A stretch of DNA of 64,000 bases from Rhodoblastus acidophilus (lineage in GTDB: Bacteria > Pseudomonadota > Alphaproteobacteria > Rhizobiales > Beijerinckiaceae), in assembly GCF_025961575.1 (NCBI RefSeq), contig NZ_JAOQNX010000004.1:62001-126000 (forward strand). The letters run 5' to 3'. Below are positions 48,228 through 56,728 of this stretch, piece by piece. The notes beneath the pieces are model-generated. The model did no database searches. It was not told the origin of the DNA and saw nothing but the letters and a program-made list of their open reading frames with translations. Positions within the stretch are counted from its first letter, which is position 1. Every line of letters starts with the position of its first letter. The position numbers were made by a program, and so were the translations under genes.

Positions 48228-49312
48228 GGCGAGGAGGCCGCGTCCGGACAGGTTCCGGCGAATTTGAACGGCGCGGCGGGCTTGAAGGCGTCATTGGCCT
48301 TGCCGGAATAGATGCGCGTCGCGTCGGGGCCGAGGTCCAGCTTCATGACCTCGGTTTTGGCGAAATCGATCGCGGCGAGGTCGACCCAAAACGTGTTCGG
48401 CGCCATGGCGGATTCGAAATAGTAGAGCTTGCGTTTGTGGTCGGCCACGGTGCGCCAGCGCGTCGAGGAGATGTTGGGTTCTCCCGGGTTGGGCGAGGTC
48501 AGGCCGTAGGGCGCGGAGGCGTTGCGGATCACGCTGAAAACGGCCGCCACCGCCTTGTCGGGATTGGCCTGTTTTTCGATCGCGTTGATGTAATAGGAGG
48601 CCCGCGCGAACCGGTCCGCCGCCCGCGTGGTTCCCGGCAGCATGACCGCGCCGCCGATTTCTTTCCAATAGGCGTCGAGCGCGAGCTGCCGTTCGAAGAT
48701 CGGGGAATTCGTCATCACCTGATAGGCGCGGCTGTGGTGGATGACCAGCTTGCCGCCGATATATTCGAGAATCGCGCTGTCGCCGCTGGCGTCTGACAGC
48801 GACAGATGCAGCGTCGCCAGGCGATCCATGCCGGGCACCTTGTCTGTCGCCAGCGTGAACGGCTCTTTCTCCAGCGCCGCGACCGCTTCATTCACACTGG
48901 CGAAACTGTCGAGCACATATTGCGCCCAGGCGGAGATCGAAAGGCCGGGCGTCTTGCCGTCATATTTGGGATAGTCGGATTCGACCAGCCACAGCATGTT
49001 GGCGACCAGCCCCGCCTCGTTGACGCCATCCGTGGTGGAGACATCGTAGGCGCTGGCGATCACACTGCCATATTTCGAAGTCCAACTGGCCGCGTTCGGG
49101 CAAACTTCGCCGGACCGGGTCATGCCGCGCGGGAAAATCCAGAGATTCGTGCCGATGTCCGTCTTCCAGTCCATCGAGCGCGCGGTGATCACCCCCTCAT
49201 TGAGGCCATGATAGACGACGCGCGTGCAGGCGCGCGCCGGGGTTGGGCTTAAAAGGCCGAAAGCGAGGACAGCCGCGCAGGCCAAGCCCAACAGCAGGAA
49301 ATCGGAAGCCAT
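48221..49312 (-). CDS. Exported linear amide C-N hydrolase (choloylglycine hydrolase family)
   Basis: A 363-residue Ntn hydrolase of the family of penicillin V acylase and bile salt hydrolase. It has an N-terminal signal peptide that ends ARA and leaves Cys29 (CTRVVYHG) as the new N-terminus and nucleophile. Supporting residues are RSMDW, NEAGLVANML, and a later NSPIFERQL. Exported Gram-negative members can act on acyl homoserine lactones or penicillins, but the substrate here is unknown. It sits on the opposite strand between hupUV and hupSL. The ATG at 49312 is preferred to a TTG at 49327. Confidence 0.85.
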   Translation of the reverse strand: MASDFLLLGLACAAVLAFGLLSPTPARACTRVVYHGLNEGVITARSMDWKTDIGTNLWIFPRGMTRSGEVCPNAASWTSKYGSVIASAYDVSTTDGVNEAGLVANMLWLVESDYPKYDGKTPGLSISAWAQYVLDSFASVNEAVAALEKEPFTLATDKVPGMDRLATLHLSLSDASGDSAILEYIGGKLVIHHSRAYQVMTNSPIFERQLALDAYWKEIGGAVMLPGTTRAADRFARASYYINAIEKQANPDKAVAAVFSVIRNASAPYGLTSPNPGEPNISSTRWRTVADHKRKLYYFESAMAPNTFWVDLAAIDFAKTEVMKLDLGPDATRIYSGKANDAFKPAAPFKFAGTCPDAASSPQ

Positions 49313-49497
49313 GAGGTTCTCCGTCAAAAGATTTTTCAGAAAATGAACTGTGCGCGACCGTCAGCCGGCGCATCCTCTACGGGCGCCAAGAAACTTCCTG
49401 CCGGCGCCAGCGCGCTTTCCACTTTTTCGCGTGGACCTCGCGGCAGCCTAGCCATATAAACCTTTGAATTTCATGGGAAGCGGACAAAATGTCGCAG

Positions 49498-49514
49498 TTG
49501 GCGCCCTTCTTGCC
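49498..49514 (+). promoter_or_regulatory. Sigma-54 promoter of the hupSLCDF operon
   Basis: TTGGCGCCCTTCTTGCC has the -24 GG and the -12 GC separated by exactly 10 bases, close to the TGGCAC-N5-TTGC consensus. It lies 94 bases upstream of the hupS ATG. Transcription would start near 49525. In Rhizobium and Ralstonia hup operons use such a promoter together with a HupR/HoxA activator. A dyad GTTGGC/GCCAAC overlaps it. Confidence 0.8.
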
Positions 49515-49607
49515 AACTAGAGCCCAACCGCGGGCGGCGCCGCCGCCCCGAGAGCGCGGATCGCCACCGCGCTTGAAAAGAACCGGAGCAGGGCAGGAGA
49601 GCGCTTG

Positions 49608-50711
49608 ATGTCGGCAACCGAAACTTTTTACGACGTGATCCGTCGCCAGGGGATCACCCGGCGCAATTTCTCGAAATTCTGCTCGCTGACCGCCGCCAGC
49701 ATGGGGCTGGGCGCGACCGGCGCCTCGCAAGTGGCGCATGCGCTGGAGACCAACCCGCGCGTCCCCGTGATCTGGATGCACGGCCTGGAATGCACCTGCT
49801 GTTCGGAAAGCTTTATCCGCTCGGCGCACCCGCTGGTGAAGGACGTGGTGCTGTCGATGATCTCGCTCGACTATGACGACACGATCATGGCGGCGGCTGG
49901 CCATCAGGCCGACGCGATCCTCCAGGAGACCCGCCAAAAGTACAAGGGCAAGTTCATCCTCGCGGTGGAAGGCAATCCGCCGCTGAACGAAGACGGCATG
50001 TTCTGCATCGACGGCGGCCGTCCCTTCGTCGAAAAGCTCAAGGAAATGGCCGCCGACGCCATGGCGGTGATCGCCTGGGGCTCCTGCGCCTCCTGGGGCT
50101 GCGTGCAGGCCGCCAAGCCGAACCCCACCCACGCCGTGCCGATCGACAAGGTCATCACCGACAAGCCGATCATCAAAGTGCCGGGTTGCCCGCCGATCGC
50201 CGAAGTCATGACCGGCGTCATCACCTTCGTGAACACGTTTGGGCGGCTGCCGGAACTCGACCGCCAGGGCCGGCCGCTGATGTTCTATTCGCAGCGCATC
50301 CACGACAAATGCTACCGCCGCCCGCATTTCGACGCCGGCCAGTTCGTCGAGGAATGGGACGACGAGAACGCGCGCAAGGGTTTTTGTCTCTACAAGATGG
50401 GCTGCAAGGGCCCGACCACCTACAACGCCTGCTCGACGGTGCGCTGGAACGACGGCGTTTCCTTCCCGATCCAGTCGGGCCACGGCTGCATCGGCTGCTC
50501 CGAAGACGGCTTTTGGGACAAGGGGCCGTTCTACGAGCGCCTCTCGAACATTCACCAGTTCGGCATCGAGGCCAATGCCGACAAGATCGGCATCGCCGCC
50601 ACGGCGGCGGTGGTCGGCGCCATGGCGATCCACGCCGGCATCACGGCGGTCGGCCGCCTGCGCGCGAACGGCAAACCGCACGACACGCCGCCGTCCGCGC
50701 CGCAGAAATGA
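49608..50711 (+). CDS. hupS: Uptake [NiFe]-hydrogenase small subunit, oxygen-tolerant type
   Basis: The 367-residue precursor has a Tat motif (TRRNFSKF) and is cut after Ala45 (AHA-LETNPR). Proximal-cluster residues are Cys62, Cys64, Cys65, Cys160, Cys165 and the Cys in VPGCPP. With a 45-residue offset these equal Ralstonia MBH C17, C19, C20, C115, C120 and C149. The extra Cys64 and Cys165 make the 4Fe-3S cluster of oxygen-tolerant enzymes. The C-terminal [20 protein letters not shown] anchors it in the membrane. A strong ribosome site (GCAGGAGA) precedes the ATG. Confidence 0.96.
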   Translation: MSATETFYDVIRRQGITRRNFSKFCSLTAASMGLGATGASQVAHALETNPRVPVIWMHGLECTCCSESFIRSAHPLVKDVVLSMISLDYDDTIMAAAGHQADAILQETRQKYKGKFILAVEGNPPLNEDGMFCIDGGRPFVEKLKEMAADAMAVIAWGSCASWGCVQAAKPNPTHAVPIDKVITDKPIIKVPGCPPIAEVMTGVITFVNTFGRLPELDRQGRPLMFYSQRIHDKCYRRPHFDAGQFVEEWDDENARKGFCLYKMGCKGPTTYNACSTVRWNDGVSFPIQSGHGCIGCSEDGFWDKGPFYERLSNIHQFGIEANADKIGIAATAAVVGAMAIHAGITAVGRLRANGKPHDTPPSAPQK

Positions 50712-50749
50712 TCGCCCAAGGTCCGAAAAAATTTTAGGGAAACGCACAC

Positions 50750-52540
50750 ATGGGTCTCGAAACGCCGAACGGCTTTAAGCTCGACAATTCCGGCAAGCGC
50801 ATCGTCGTCGATCCGGTCACCCGCATCGAAGGCCATCTTCGCGTGGAGGTGAACGTCGATTCCGACAATGTCATCCGCAACGCCGTCTCCACCGGCACGA
50901 TGTGGCGCGGCATCGAGGTGATCCTGCGCGGCCGCGATCCGCGCGACGCCTGGGCGTTTACGGAACGGATCTGCGGCGTCTGCACCGGCACCCACGCGCT
51001 CACCTCGGTGCGCGCCGTAGAAGATTCCCTGGGGATCAAGATCCCGGAGAACGCCAACTCGATCCGCAACATCATGCAGCTCTGCCTGCAGGTGCACGAC
51101 CATATCGTGCATTTTTATCACCTGCATGCGCTCGACTGGGTCGACGTGGTCTCCGCGCTGTCGGCCGATCCCAAGGCGACCTCGGCGCTGGCGCAGTCGA
51201 TTTCCTCCTGGCCGCTGTCGTCGCCCGGCTATTTCAAGGAGTTGCAAGGGCGCCTGAAAAAGTTCGTCGAGAGCGGCCAGCTCGGCCCGTTCAAGAACGG
51301 CTATTGGGGCTCGCCGGCCTATAAACTGCCGCCGGAAGCCAATCTGATGGCGGTCGCGCACTATCTTGAGGCGCTCGACTTCCAGAAGGATATCGTCAAG
51401 ATCCACACCGTGTTCGGCGGCAAGAATCCGCATCCGAACTGGCTGGTGGGCGGCGTGCCGTGCCCGATCAATGTCGACGGCGTCGGCGGCGTCGGCGCGA
51501 TCAACATGGAGCGCCTGAATCTCGTCAGCGAGATCATCGACCGCTCCATCGCCTTCACCAATCAGGTCTATATTCCCGACCTCATGGCGATCGCCTCGTT
51601 CTACAAGGGCTGGCTCTATGGCGGCGGCCTGTCGAGCAAGGCGGTTTTGTCCTACGGCGATATCCCTGAGCGCGCCAACGATTATTCCGCGTCGAACCTG
51701 CTGCTGCCGCGCGGCGCGATCATCAATGGCAATCTCAACGAGGTCTTCCCCGTCGACCTGCGCGATCCCAACGAAATCCAGGAATATGTCGCGCACAGCT
51801 GGTACAAATATCCCGACGAGAGCAAGGGCCTGCATCCCTGGGACGGCGTCACCGAGCCGAATTTCGTGCTCGGCCCCAACGCCAAGGGGACGCGCACCAA
51901 TATCGAGGCCCTCGACGAAAGCGCCAAATACAGCTTCATCAAGGCGCCGCGCTGGAAGGGCAACGCCATGGAAGTCGGGCCGCTCGCCCGCTGGATCATC
52001 GGCTATGCCCAGAACAAGCCGGAGTTCAAGGAGCCCGTCGAAAAGGTTCTGAAGGACCTGGGCGCGCCGACCTCGGCTTTGTTCTCCACCCTCGGCCGCA
52101 CCGCGGCGCGCGGTCTGGAGTGCCAGTGGGCCGCCTACAAGATGAAGCATTTCTACGACAAGCTGGTCGCCAACATCAAAGCCGGCGACAGCAGCACCGC
52201 CAATGTCGACAAGTGGGACCCGAAAACCTGGCCTTCCGAGGTCAAGGGCGTCGGCTTCACCGAGGCGCCGCGCGGCGCGCTCGCGCACTGGATCAAGATC
52301 AAGGACGGCAAGATCGACAATTACCAGGCGGTGGTGCCCACCACCTGGAACGGTTCGCCCCGCGACGCCAAGGGCAATATCGGCGCGTTCGAAGCCTCGT
52401 TGCTCGACACGCCGATGGCTGATCCCACGCAGCCGCTGGAGATCATCCGCACCCTGCATTCCTTCGACCCCTGCCTCGCCTGCTCGACTCACGTGATGAG
52501 CCCGGACGGCCAGGAAATGGCGAAGATTCAGGTCCGCTGA
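50750..52540 (+). CDS. hupL: Uptake [NiFe]-hydrogenase large subunit
   Basis: The 596-residue precursor of the large subunit with the active site. N-terminal ligand motif RICGVC and C-terminal DPCLACSTH hold the Ni-binding cysteines. The 15 residues after His ([15 protein letters not shown]) are the peptide cut off by HupD after nickel insertion. The usual Val (CGVC) and Leu (HFYHLHAL) are at the gas-channel gate, unlike in HupV. It follows hupS after 38 bases. A large repeat doublet lies between it and hupC. Confidence 0.97.
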   Translation: MGLETPNGFKLDNSGKRIVVDPVTRIEGHLRVEVNVDSDNVIRNAVSTGTMWRGIEVILRGRDPRDAWAFTERICGVCTGTHALTSVRAVEDSLGIKIPENANSIRNIMQLCLQVHDHIVHFYHLHALDWVDVVSALSADPKATSALAQSISSWPLSSPGYFKELQGRLKKFVESGQLGPFKNGYWGSPAYKLPPEANLMAVAHYLEALDFQKDIVKIHTVFGGKNPHPNWLVGGVPCPINVDGVGGVGAINMERLNLVSEIIDRSIAFTNQVYIPDLMAIASFYKGWLYGGGLSSKAVLSYGDIPERANDYSASNLLLPRGAIINGNLNEVFPVDLRDPNEIQEYVAHSWYKYPDESKGLHPWDGVTEPNFVLGPNAKGTRTNIEALDESAKYSFIKAPRWKGNAMEVGPLARWIIGYAQNKPEFKEPVEKVLKDLGAPTSALFSTLGRTAARGLECQWAAYKMKHFYDKLVANIKAGDSSTANVDKWDPKTWPSEVKGVGFTEAPRGALAHWIKIKDGKIDNYQAVVPTTWNGSPRDAKGNIGAFEASLLDTPMADPTQPLEIIRTLHSFDPCLACSTHVMSPDGQEMAKIQVR

Positions 52541-52547
52541 ATCCAGT

Positions 52548-52691
52548 CCCCTCTCCCCGTTTACGGGGAGAGGGTTAGGGTGAGGGGCAGGGGCGTTAGC
52601 TTCAGCGTCGTCAGGAAAGCCGTTCTGAGGACGTCGAGGATCGCGACCCAGCCCCTCACCCCAGCCCTCTCCCCGCATGCGGGGAGAGGGA
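52548..52691. repeat. Family C repeat doublet between hupL and hupC
   Basis: Two palindromic units in inverted orientation. The left unit (CCCTCTCCCC, loop, GGGGAGAGGG, then a TTAGGGTGAGGGGC tail) lies at 52548-52590 and the right unit (GCCCCTCACCCCAG, then CCCTCTCCCC, loop, GGGGAGAGGG) at 52651-52691. Together they could fold into one long hairpin, such as might stabilise or attenuate the hupSL part of the transcript. Confidence 0.85.
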
Positions 52692-52745
52692 GCTGCGAGC
52701 CCGGCGCAAGGGCCAAAGAGTCAAAAATCCTCCTGGGAGGTCTTC

Positions 52746-53468
52746 ATGGATTACGCGAAAATCGCGGATATCAGCGAGCTCAAAGGCCAGATCGTCGTCG
52801 CCCGCCGCACCGTCTACGTCTACCAGGCGCCGGTGCGCATCTGGCACTGGGTCAATGCGGCCTGCCTGACGGTTCTGTTCATCACCGGCTATCTCATCGC
52901 CTGGCCGCCCGGTTCGCTCGGCGGCGAAGCCAGCGCCCATTACCAGATGGGCTACATCCGCTTCGCCCATTTCGCCGCCGGGCAGACGCTCGCCGTGTTC
53001 TTCCTGATGCGCTTCGTCTGGGCGTTTTTCGGCAATGCCGCGTCCAAACAATTGTTCTGGGTGCCGGTCTGGAAGAAGAATTTTTGGGACGGCCTGTGGA
53101 ACGAAGCCAAATGGTACGCTTTCGCGGTGAAATTCCCCCGGCAATATGTCGGCCATAACCCGCTGGCGCATCTGATGATGTTCTTCGTCTTCACCCTCGG
53201 CACGGTGTTCATGATCTGCACCGGCTTCGCCCTCTATTCCCAGGGCGCGGGCGAGGATTCGCTCTGGGCCAAGCTGTTCGGCTGGGTGTTCCTGATTTTC
53301 CCCAACAGCCAGGACGTGCACACCTATCACCACCTCGGCCTGTGGGTGCTGTGCATCTTCGCCGCGATCCACGTCTATGCGGCGGTCCGCGAAGACATCA
53401 TGTCGCGCCAGAGCATGATCTCGTCGATGATCTCCGGCGAACGCCAGTTCCGCGACGACAAGGTCTGA
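52746..53468 (+). CDS. hupC: Hydrogenase cytochrome b subunit HupC
   Basis: The 240-residue membrane cytochrome b that takes electrons from HupSL to the quinone pool. It has four transmembrane segments and His residues for haem in VRIWHWVNAACL, GYIRFAHFAAGQ and HTYHHLGLWVLC, as usual for HydC/HyaC. The start is the ATG at 52746 with a ribosome site GGGAGG shortly before it. It ends two bases before the hupD start. Confidence 0.95.
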   Translation: MDYAKIADISELKGQIVVARRTVYVYQAPVRIWHWVNAACLTVLFITGYLIAWPPGSLGGEASAHYQMGYIRFAHFAAGQTLAVFFLMRFVWAFFGNAASKQLFWVPVWKKNFWDGLWNEAKWYAFAVKFPRQYVGHNPLAHLMMFFVFTLGTVFMICTGFALYSQGAGEDSLWAKLFGWVFLIFPNSQDVHTYHHLGLWVLCIFAAIHVYAAVREDIMSRQSMISSMISGERQFRDDKV

Positions 53469-53469
53469 C

Positions 53470-54036
53470 ATGGACAAGAAAATCCTCGTCCTCGGCATCG
53501 GCAACATCCTGTGGGCCGATGAAGGTTTTGGGGTCCGCGCGCTGGAGGTGTTTCACAGCCTCTATCGCGTCCCCGAAAACGTCAGCTTGCTGGACGGCGG
53601 CACGCAGGGCCTCTACCTCGTGCAGTTCGTCCAGGAGGCGGATCACCTGCTGGTCTTCGACGCCATCGATTACGGTTTGAAACCCGGAACGCTGAAAATC
53701 GTCGAGGGCGACGAGGTGCCGAAATTCACCGGCGCCAAGAAGATGAGCCTGCACCAGACCGGCTTTCAGGAAGTGCTGTCCGCCGCCGACCTCCTCGGCG
53801 ACTATCCGGAAAAACTCGCCCTGATCGGCTGCCAGCCCGAGGATTTGGAGGACTGGGGCGGGCCGCTGACCCAGCCGGTGCGCGAGCAACTGGTGCATGC
53901 GGCGGAGGTCGCCGCGGCCATTCTCGAACAATGGGGCGCGCTGTGCGTGCGCCGCGCCCCGGGCGAACAGGTCGAGCCGCTGCTCGCCAACGACATCGAC
54001 CACGCCAGCTACGAGCGGCCGATCGCCGCCGCGTGA
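53470..54036 (+). CDS. hupD: Hydrogenase maturation endopeptidase HupD
   Basis: Removes the C-terminal 15 residues of HupL after nickel has been inserted. It is 188 residues, and the three nickel-sensing residues of the HybD family are present: Glu18 (LWADEGFG), Asp64 (LVFDAIDYG) and His95 (SLHQTGF). It starts immediately after hupC. HupV, which has no extension, would not be a substrate. Confidence 0.95.
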   Translation: MDKKILVLGIGNILWADEGFGVRALEVFHSLYRVPENVSLLDGGTQGLYLVQFVQEADHLLVFDAIDYGLKPGTLKIVEGDEVPKFTGAKKMSLHQTGFQEVLSAADLLGDYPEKLALIGCQPEDLEDWGGPLTQPVREQLVHAAEVAAAILEQWGALCVRRAPGEQVEPLLANDIDHASYERPIAAA

Positions 54037-54127
54037 GATAACCAAAGCTTGTCGGCCGCAACCTCCCCTGCGGCCGAACGGCGGCGCGGCGCGAATGCCG
54101 CGTCGCCCTTTTCAAAGGTCAGAAAAA

Positions 54128-54418
54128 ATGTGTCTTGGCGTGCCGATGACGGTGATCGAAAGCGACGAAATCTCCGCGCTTTGCGCGCGCGGAGACGAGA
54201 CGCGTCGCGTGTCGGTGCTGCTGGTCGGTCCGCAGCCGGTGGGCGCCAAGCTGCTGATCCACATCGACAGCGCCGTGCGCGTGCTCGATGACGAGGAAGC
54301 GGCGCTGATCGACCAGGCCCTGGTCGGCCTCGAAGCCGCGATGCGCGGTGATGATTTCGAAAGCGCCTTCGCCGATCTGATCAACCGCGAGCCGCAACTG
54401 CCGGAACATCTGCGCTGA
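54128..54418 (+). CDS. hupF: HypC-family chaperone HupF
   Basis: A 96-residue paralogue of HypC with the essential N-terminal Met-Cys (MCLGVPMTVIES) and the longer C-terminus typical of HupF (FESAFADLINREPQLPEHL). In Rhizobium HupF acts as a chaperone of the large subunit and helps it under oxygen. A second paralogue, HypC, is at 61568. It has 91 bases of leader after hupD with no clear promoter. Confidence 0.9.
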   Translation: MCLGVPMTVIESDEISALCARGDETRRVSVLLVGPQPVGAKLLIHIDSAVRVLDDEEAALIDQALVGLEAAMRGDDFESAFADLINREPQLPEHLR

Positions 54419-54460
54419 ACGGGAAGCAATCCGTCAAGTAAAGCCGCGAGTCTCGAGGCC

Positions 54461-54576
54461 GTCATTGCGAGCGGAGCGAAGCAATCCAGCCTTGCACGTG
54501 ACGCATGATTGTCGCGCGCAACAATGACGCTGCTTCGTCGCTGCGACGAGTCCTGGATTGCTTCGCTCCGCTCGCA
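54461..54576. repeat. Family D inverted repeat between hupF and hupG
   Basis: A 24-bp arm (TGCGAGCGGAGCGAAGCAAT and CCAG) at 54466-54489 is repeated as an exact reverse complement at 54553-54576, with a further internal dyad (ATTGT/ACAAT). The sequence type GTCATTGCGAGCGGAGCGAA is a widespread mobile REP-like unit in alphaproteobacteria. It ends 38 bases before the FixK box. Confidence 0.85.
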
Positions 54577-54613
54577 CCGATGGCATGTGGGTCTGGAATA
54601 AACCTCAATCCAT

Positions 54614-54627
54614 TTGATCTAGATCAA
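54614..54627 (+). promoter_or_regulatory. FNR/FixK box upstream of hupG
   Basis: TTGATCTAGATCAA is a perfect FNR/FixK-type palindrome (TTGAT-N4-ATCAA). A -10 like TATGCT lies at 54652-54657, so the box would be centred about 42 bases upstream of a start near 54663, the ideal place for activation. The operon hupGHIJK-hypABFCDE is downstream. Regulation by oxygen is therefore likely. Confidence 0.85.
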
Positions 54628-54706
54628 AATAATTTTCTCGTGCACAGCATTTATGCTGGAAAGATCGTTTCTCTTTCTGTAAGCTTCGTTTCCATAATGC
54701 CGCCGA

Positions 54707-55162
54707 ATGGCGCAAGACACAAGGAAACGCTTCGTGGATCATCCCCTGCTCAAGGCGCTTGTCGAACGCCACGGTCTGCCCGTTGTCGATGACGCCTCCA
54801 TCGACGCTTTTTTCGCCTCCAGCCCCCACGCCCTGCTGTTTTTCTCCGGCGCCGGCGCGCCGCGCCCCGAGACCTCGGATGTCGCGGTGCTGTTTCCCGA
54901 ACTGCTCAAGGCGTTTTCCGGTTTTGTGCGCGGCGCGCTGGTCGCGCCGGAGGCCGAGGCGGCGCTGAAAACCCGTTTTCAGGTTTTTGTTTTCCCTTCC
55001 GTCGTCGTGACGCGCGACGGGCAGCCGGTCGCCGTGCTGCCCAAGATTTTGGATTGGTCGGACTATCGCGAAAAAATCGCCGAGGCGCTTGCGACCGATG
55101 CGCCGGTGCTGGTCGCGCCGCAAAGGCCCAAGACTGAATTCGCCCACGTCCATCGCGCATAG
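54707..55162 (+). CDS. hupG: Hydrogenase accessory protein HupG (HyaE family)
   Basis: A 151-residue thioredoxin-fold protein without the CxxC pair. It has HALLFFSGAGAPRPETSDVA and FQVFVFPSVVVTRDGQPVAV, the family's central strands. HyaE/HupG chaperones bind the Tat signal of the small subunit in the cytoplasm. It is the first gene of the FixK-controlled unit. The ATG at 54707 follows a leader of about 45 bases from the predicted start point. Confidence 0.9.
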   Translation: MAQDTRKRFVDHPLLKALVERHGLPVVDDASIDAFFASSPHALLFFSGAGAPRPETSDVAVLFPELLKAFSGFVRGALVAPEAEAALKTRFQVFVFPSVVVTRDGQPVAVLPKILDWSDYREKIAEALATDAPVLVAPQRPKTEFAHVHRA

Positions 55163-55183
55163 ACCAGCGCCAGGGAGTTTGAG

Positions 55184-56026
55184 ATGAAAGCCGGATTCTG
55201 GGTTGCGCCCGAAGGCGCCGAGGACACCATGACCATCCTCCCCATCGGGGTCGAGGAAGAGCGCAAGCCGATTTCGCTGCTGGCGACCGGCGAGGGCGCG
55301 GCTTTGGCGCAAGCCTGTCCGCGCGTGCGAAAAATGCTGCCGAACATCGTCGCGGCGCTGGAAAACCAGCGGGCCAACGCGCAGGGCCAATTGTTCGACC
55401 TCACCGAATTTTCCGACGACGAAAAGCGGCTGATCTCGGGCGCGATCGGCGAGGGCGAGGTCGGCGGCCTCGCGGCGACGCCCGATGGCGTGGTCGCGCA
55501 GATTCAAGAGGCCGTCATGGCCGGCCTGTGGCGGGTGCGCTTCACCGATGCGGATGGAAAACTGTTCGCCGACTATCTCGAAGTCTCCAGCATCCCCGAA
55601 ATCGCCCGTCGCGCCGCGCTGGCCAATTGCCGCCCGCTGAAAATCGGGACGCCGCCGGACGGCGCCATGAACGTGATGCCGCTGTTGCAGGAAATTTCCG
55701 CGCGCTCGGAAGCCTGGAAGGAGGGCGATCCCACCCACACCATCACCTTTTCGCTGCTGCCGATGAACCCGGTGGACATGGACTTTTTGCAAGCTTCGCT
55801 CGGCCCGGGCTCGGTCAAGCTGGTCTCAAAAGGCTATGGCGCCTGCCGCGTCCACTCGACCGGCGTCAAGCATGTGTGGTCGGTGCAATATTTCAACGCC
55901 TCCGACGAGGTGGTGCTGGACACGCTGGAAATCGGCGCGCCGCCGTCCGCCGCCTGCGCCGCCGACGAGGATTTTGAGGACAGCGCCCATCGCCTGCGCG
56001 AGATCGAGGAGGCCTATTTTTCGTGA
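55184..56026 (+). CDS. hupH: Hydrogenase expression protein HupH (HyaF family)
   Basis: A 280-residue cytoplasmic protein of the HupH/HyaF family, needed for maturation of the small subunit's iron-sulfur clusters under oxygen. It contains MTILPIGVEEERKPISLLAT, GEVGGLAATPDGVVAQIQEA and the C-terminal VWSVQYFNASDEVVLDTLEIG. It is 22 bases after hupG and its stop overlaps the GTG start of hupI. Confidence 0.9.
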   Translation: MKAGFWVAPEGAEDTMTILPIGVEEERKPISLLATGEGAALAQACPRVRKMLPNIVAALENQRANAQGQLFDLTEFSDDEKRLISGAIGEGEVGGLAATPDGVVAQIQEAVMAGLWRVRFTDADGKLFADYLEVSSIPEIARRAALANCRPLKIGTPPDGAMNVMPLLQEISARSEAWKEGDPTHTITFSLLPMNPVDMDFLQASLGPGSVKLVSKGYGACRVHSTGVKHVWSVQYFNASDEVVLDTLEIGAPPSAACAADEDFEDSAHRLREIEEAYFS

Positions 56027-56238
56027 GCGCGTTCGAACAATTCGGCAAGCCGCAAAATCTCGCCGACGACGCGAAGATGGAATGCGGCGTGTGCTGGCAT
56101 GTCTACGATCCCGCCGTCGGCGATCCCGTCTGGCAGATCGCGCCGGGCACGCCATTTTCCGCTTTGCCGGAAGACTGGCGCTGCCCCAATTGCGACGCCG
56201 TGCAAGAGCGTTTCCTGCGGCTCGACAAAGATGCGTGA
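56023..56238 (+). CDS. hupI: Rubredoxin HupI
   Basis: A 71-residue rubredoxin. The iron-binding pairs are in MECGVCWHVYDPAVGD (Cys-x-x-Cys) and WRCPNCDAVQ. HupI-type rubredoxins take part in maturation of the hydrogenase small subunit in aerobic conditions. The first pair reads CGVCW instead of the usual CxxCG, as in other hydrogenase rubredoxins. It starts with a GTG overlapping the hupH stop and overlaps hupJ by 8 bases. Confidence 0.92.
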   Translation: MSAFEQFGKPQNLADDAKMECGVCWHVYDPAVGDPVWQIAPGTPFSALPEDWRCPNCDAVQERFLRLDKDA

Positions 56239-56728
56239 CGATCTGGAAGCCGCGGAGCTTGCGGCGCGGCTCGAAGAGCATTTTGAAGAGCTCTACGAGC
56301 GCTGCATGAAGGACATGCCGATCTGCAACCCGCATCTGCGGGTCGCCTGTATCGGCTTCCGGCCCTATGGCGATTTCAACCTCGGCATCGTGCTCACGCC
56401 CTGGTTCATGAATGTCTGCGCCTCGCCGCGGGCCGGCGCGCCCAAAGTCGAGGACCGGCCGGGGGCGACGCGCGGCCTGGCCCTGCCCACCGGCAATGTC
56501 GATTTTCTCGCGACCGATCTCGACGGTTTTGATCGCCTGCTGTTCGCCTCGCTGTTCTCGCCGATGGACGATTTCGCCGACCACGCGGCGGCGCAGGCGA
56601 CGGCGGAAGCGGCGATGGACGCGCTGATGAAGCCGCCGGAGCCCGCGTCTCCGCCGTCCCCGCCGCCGAAAAAAGAACCGGTCGCCCTGGACCGCCGCGC
56701 CTTCTTCCGCCTGGGACGGCGCGCATGA
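56231..56728 (+). CDS. hupJ: Hydrogenase assembly chaperone HupJ (HybE family)
   Basis: A 165-residue member of the HupJ/HybE family, which assists small-subunit export and assembly. It shows LAARLEEHFEELYERCMKDM, GILLTPWFMN-like LGIVLTPWFMNVC and a Pro-rich tail (PPEPASPPSPPPKK) before a final RRAFFRLGRRA. The Pro-rich linker is longer than usual. It overlaps hupI at its start and hupK by 4 bases at its end. Confidence 0.9.
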   Translation: MRDDLEAAELAARLEEHFEELYERCMKDMPICNPHLRVACIGFRPYGDFNLGIVLTPWFMNVCASPRAGAPKVEDRPGATRGLALPTGNVDFLATDLDGFDRLLFASLFSPMDDFADHAAAQATAEAAMDALMKPPEPASPPSPPPKKEPVALDRRAFFRLGRRA

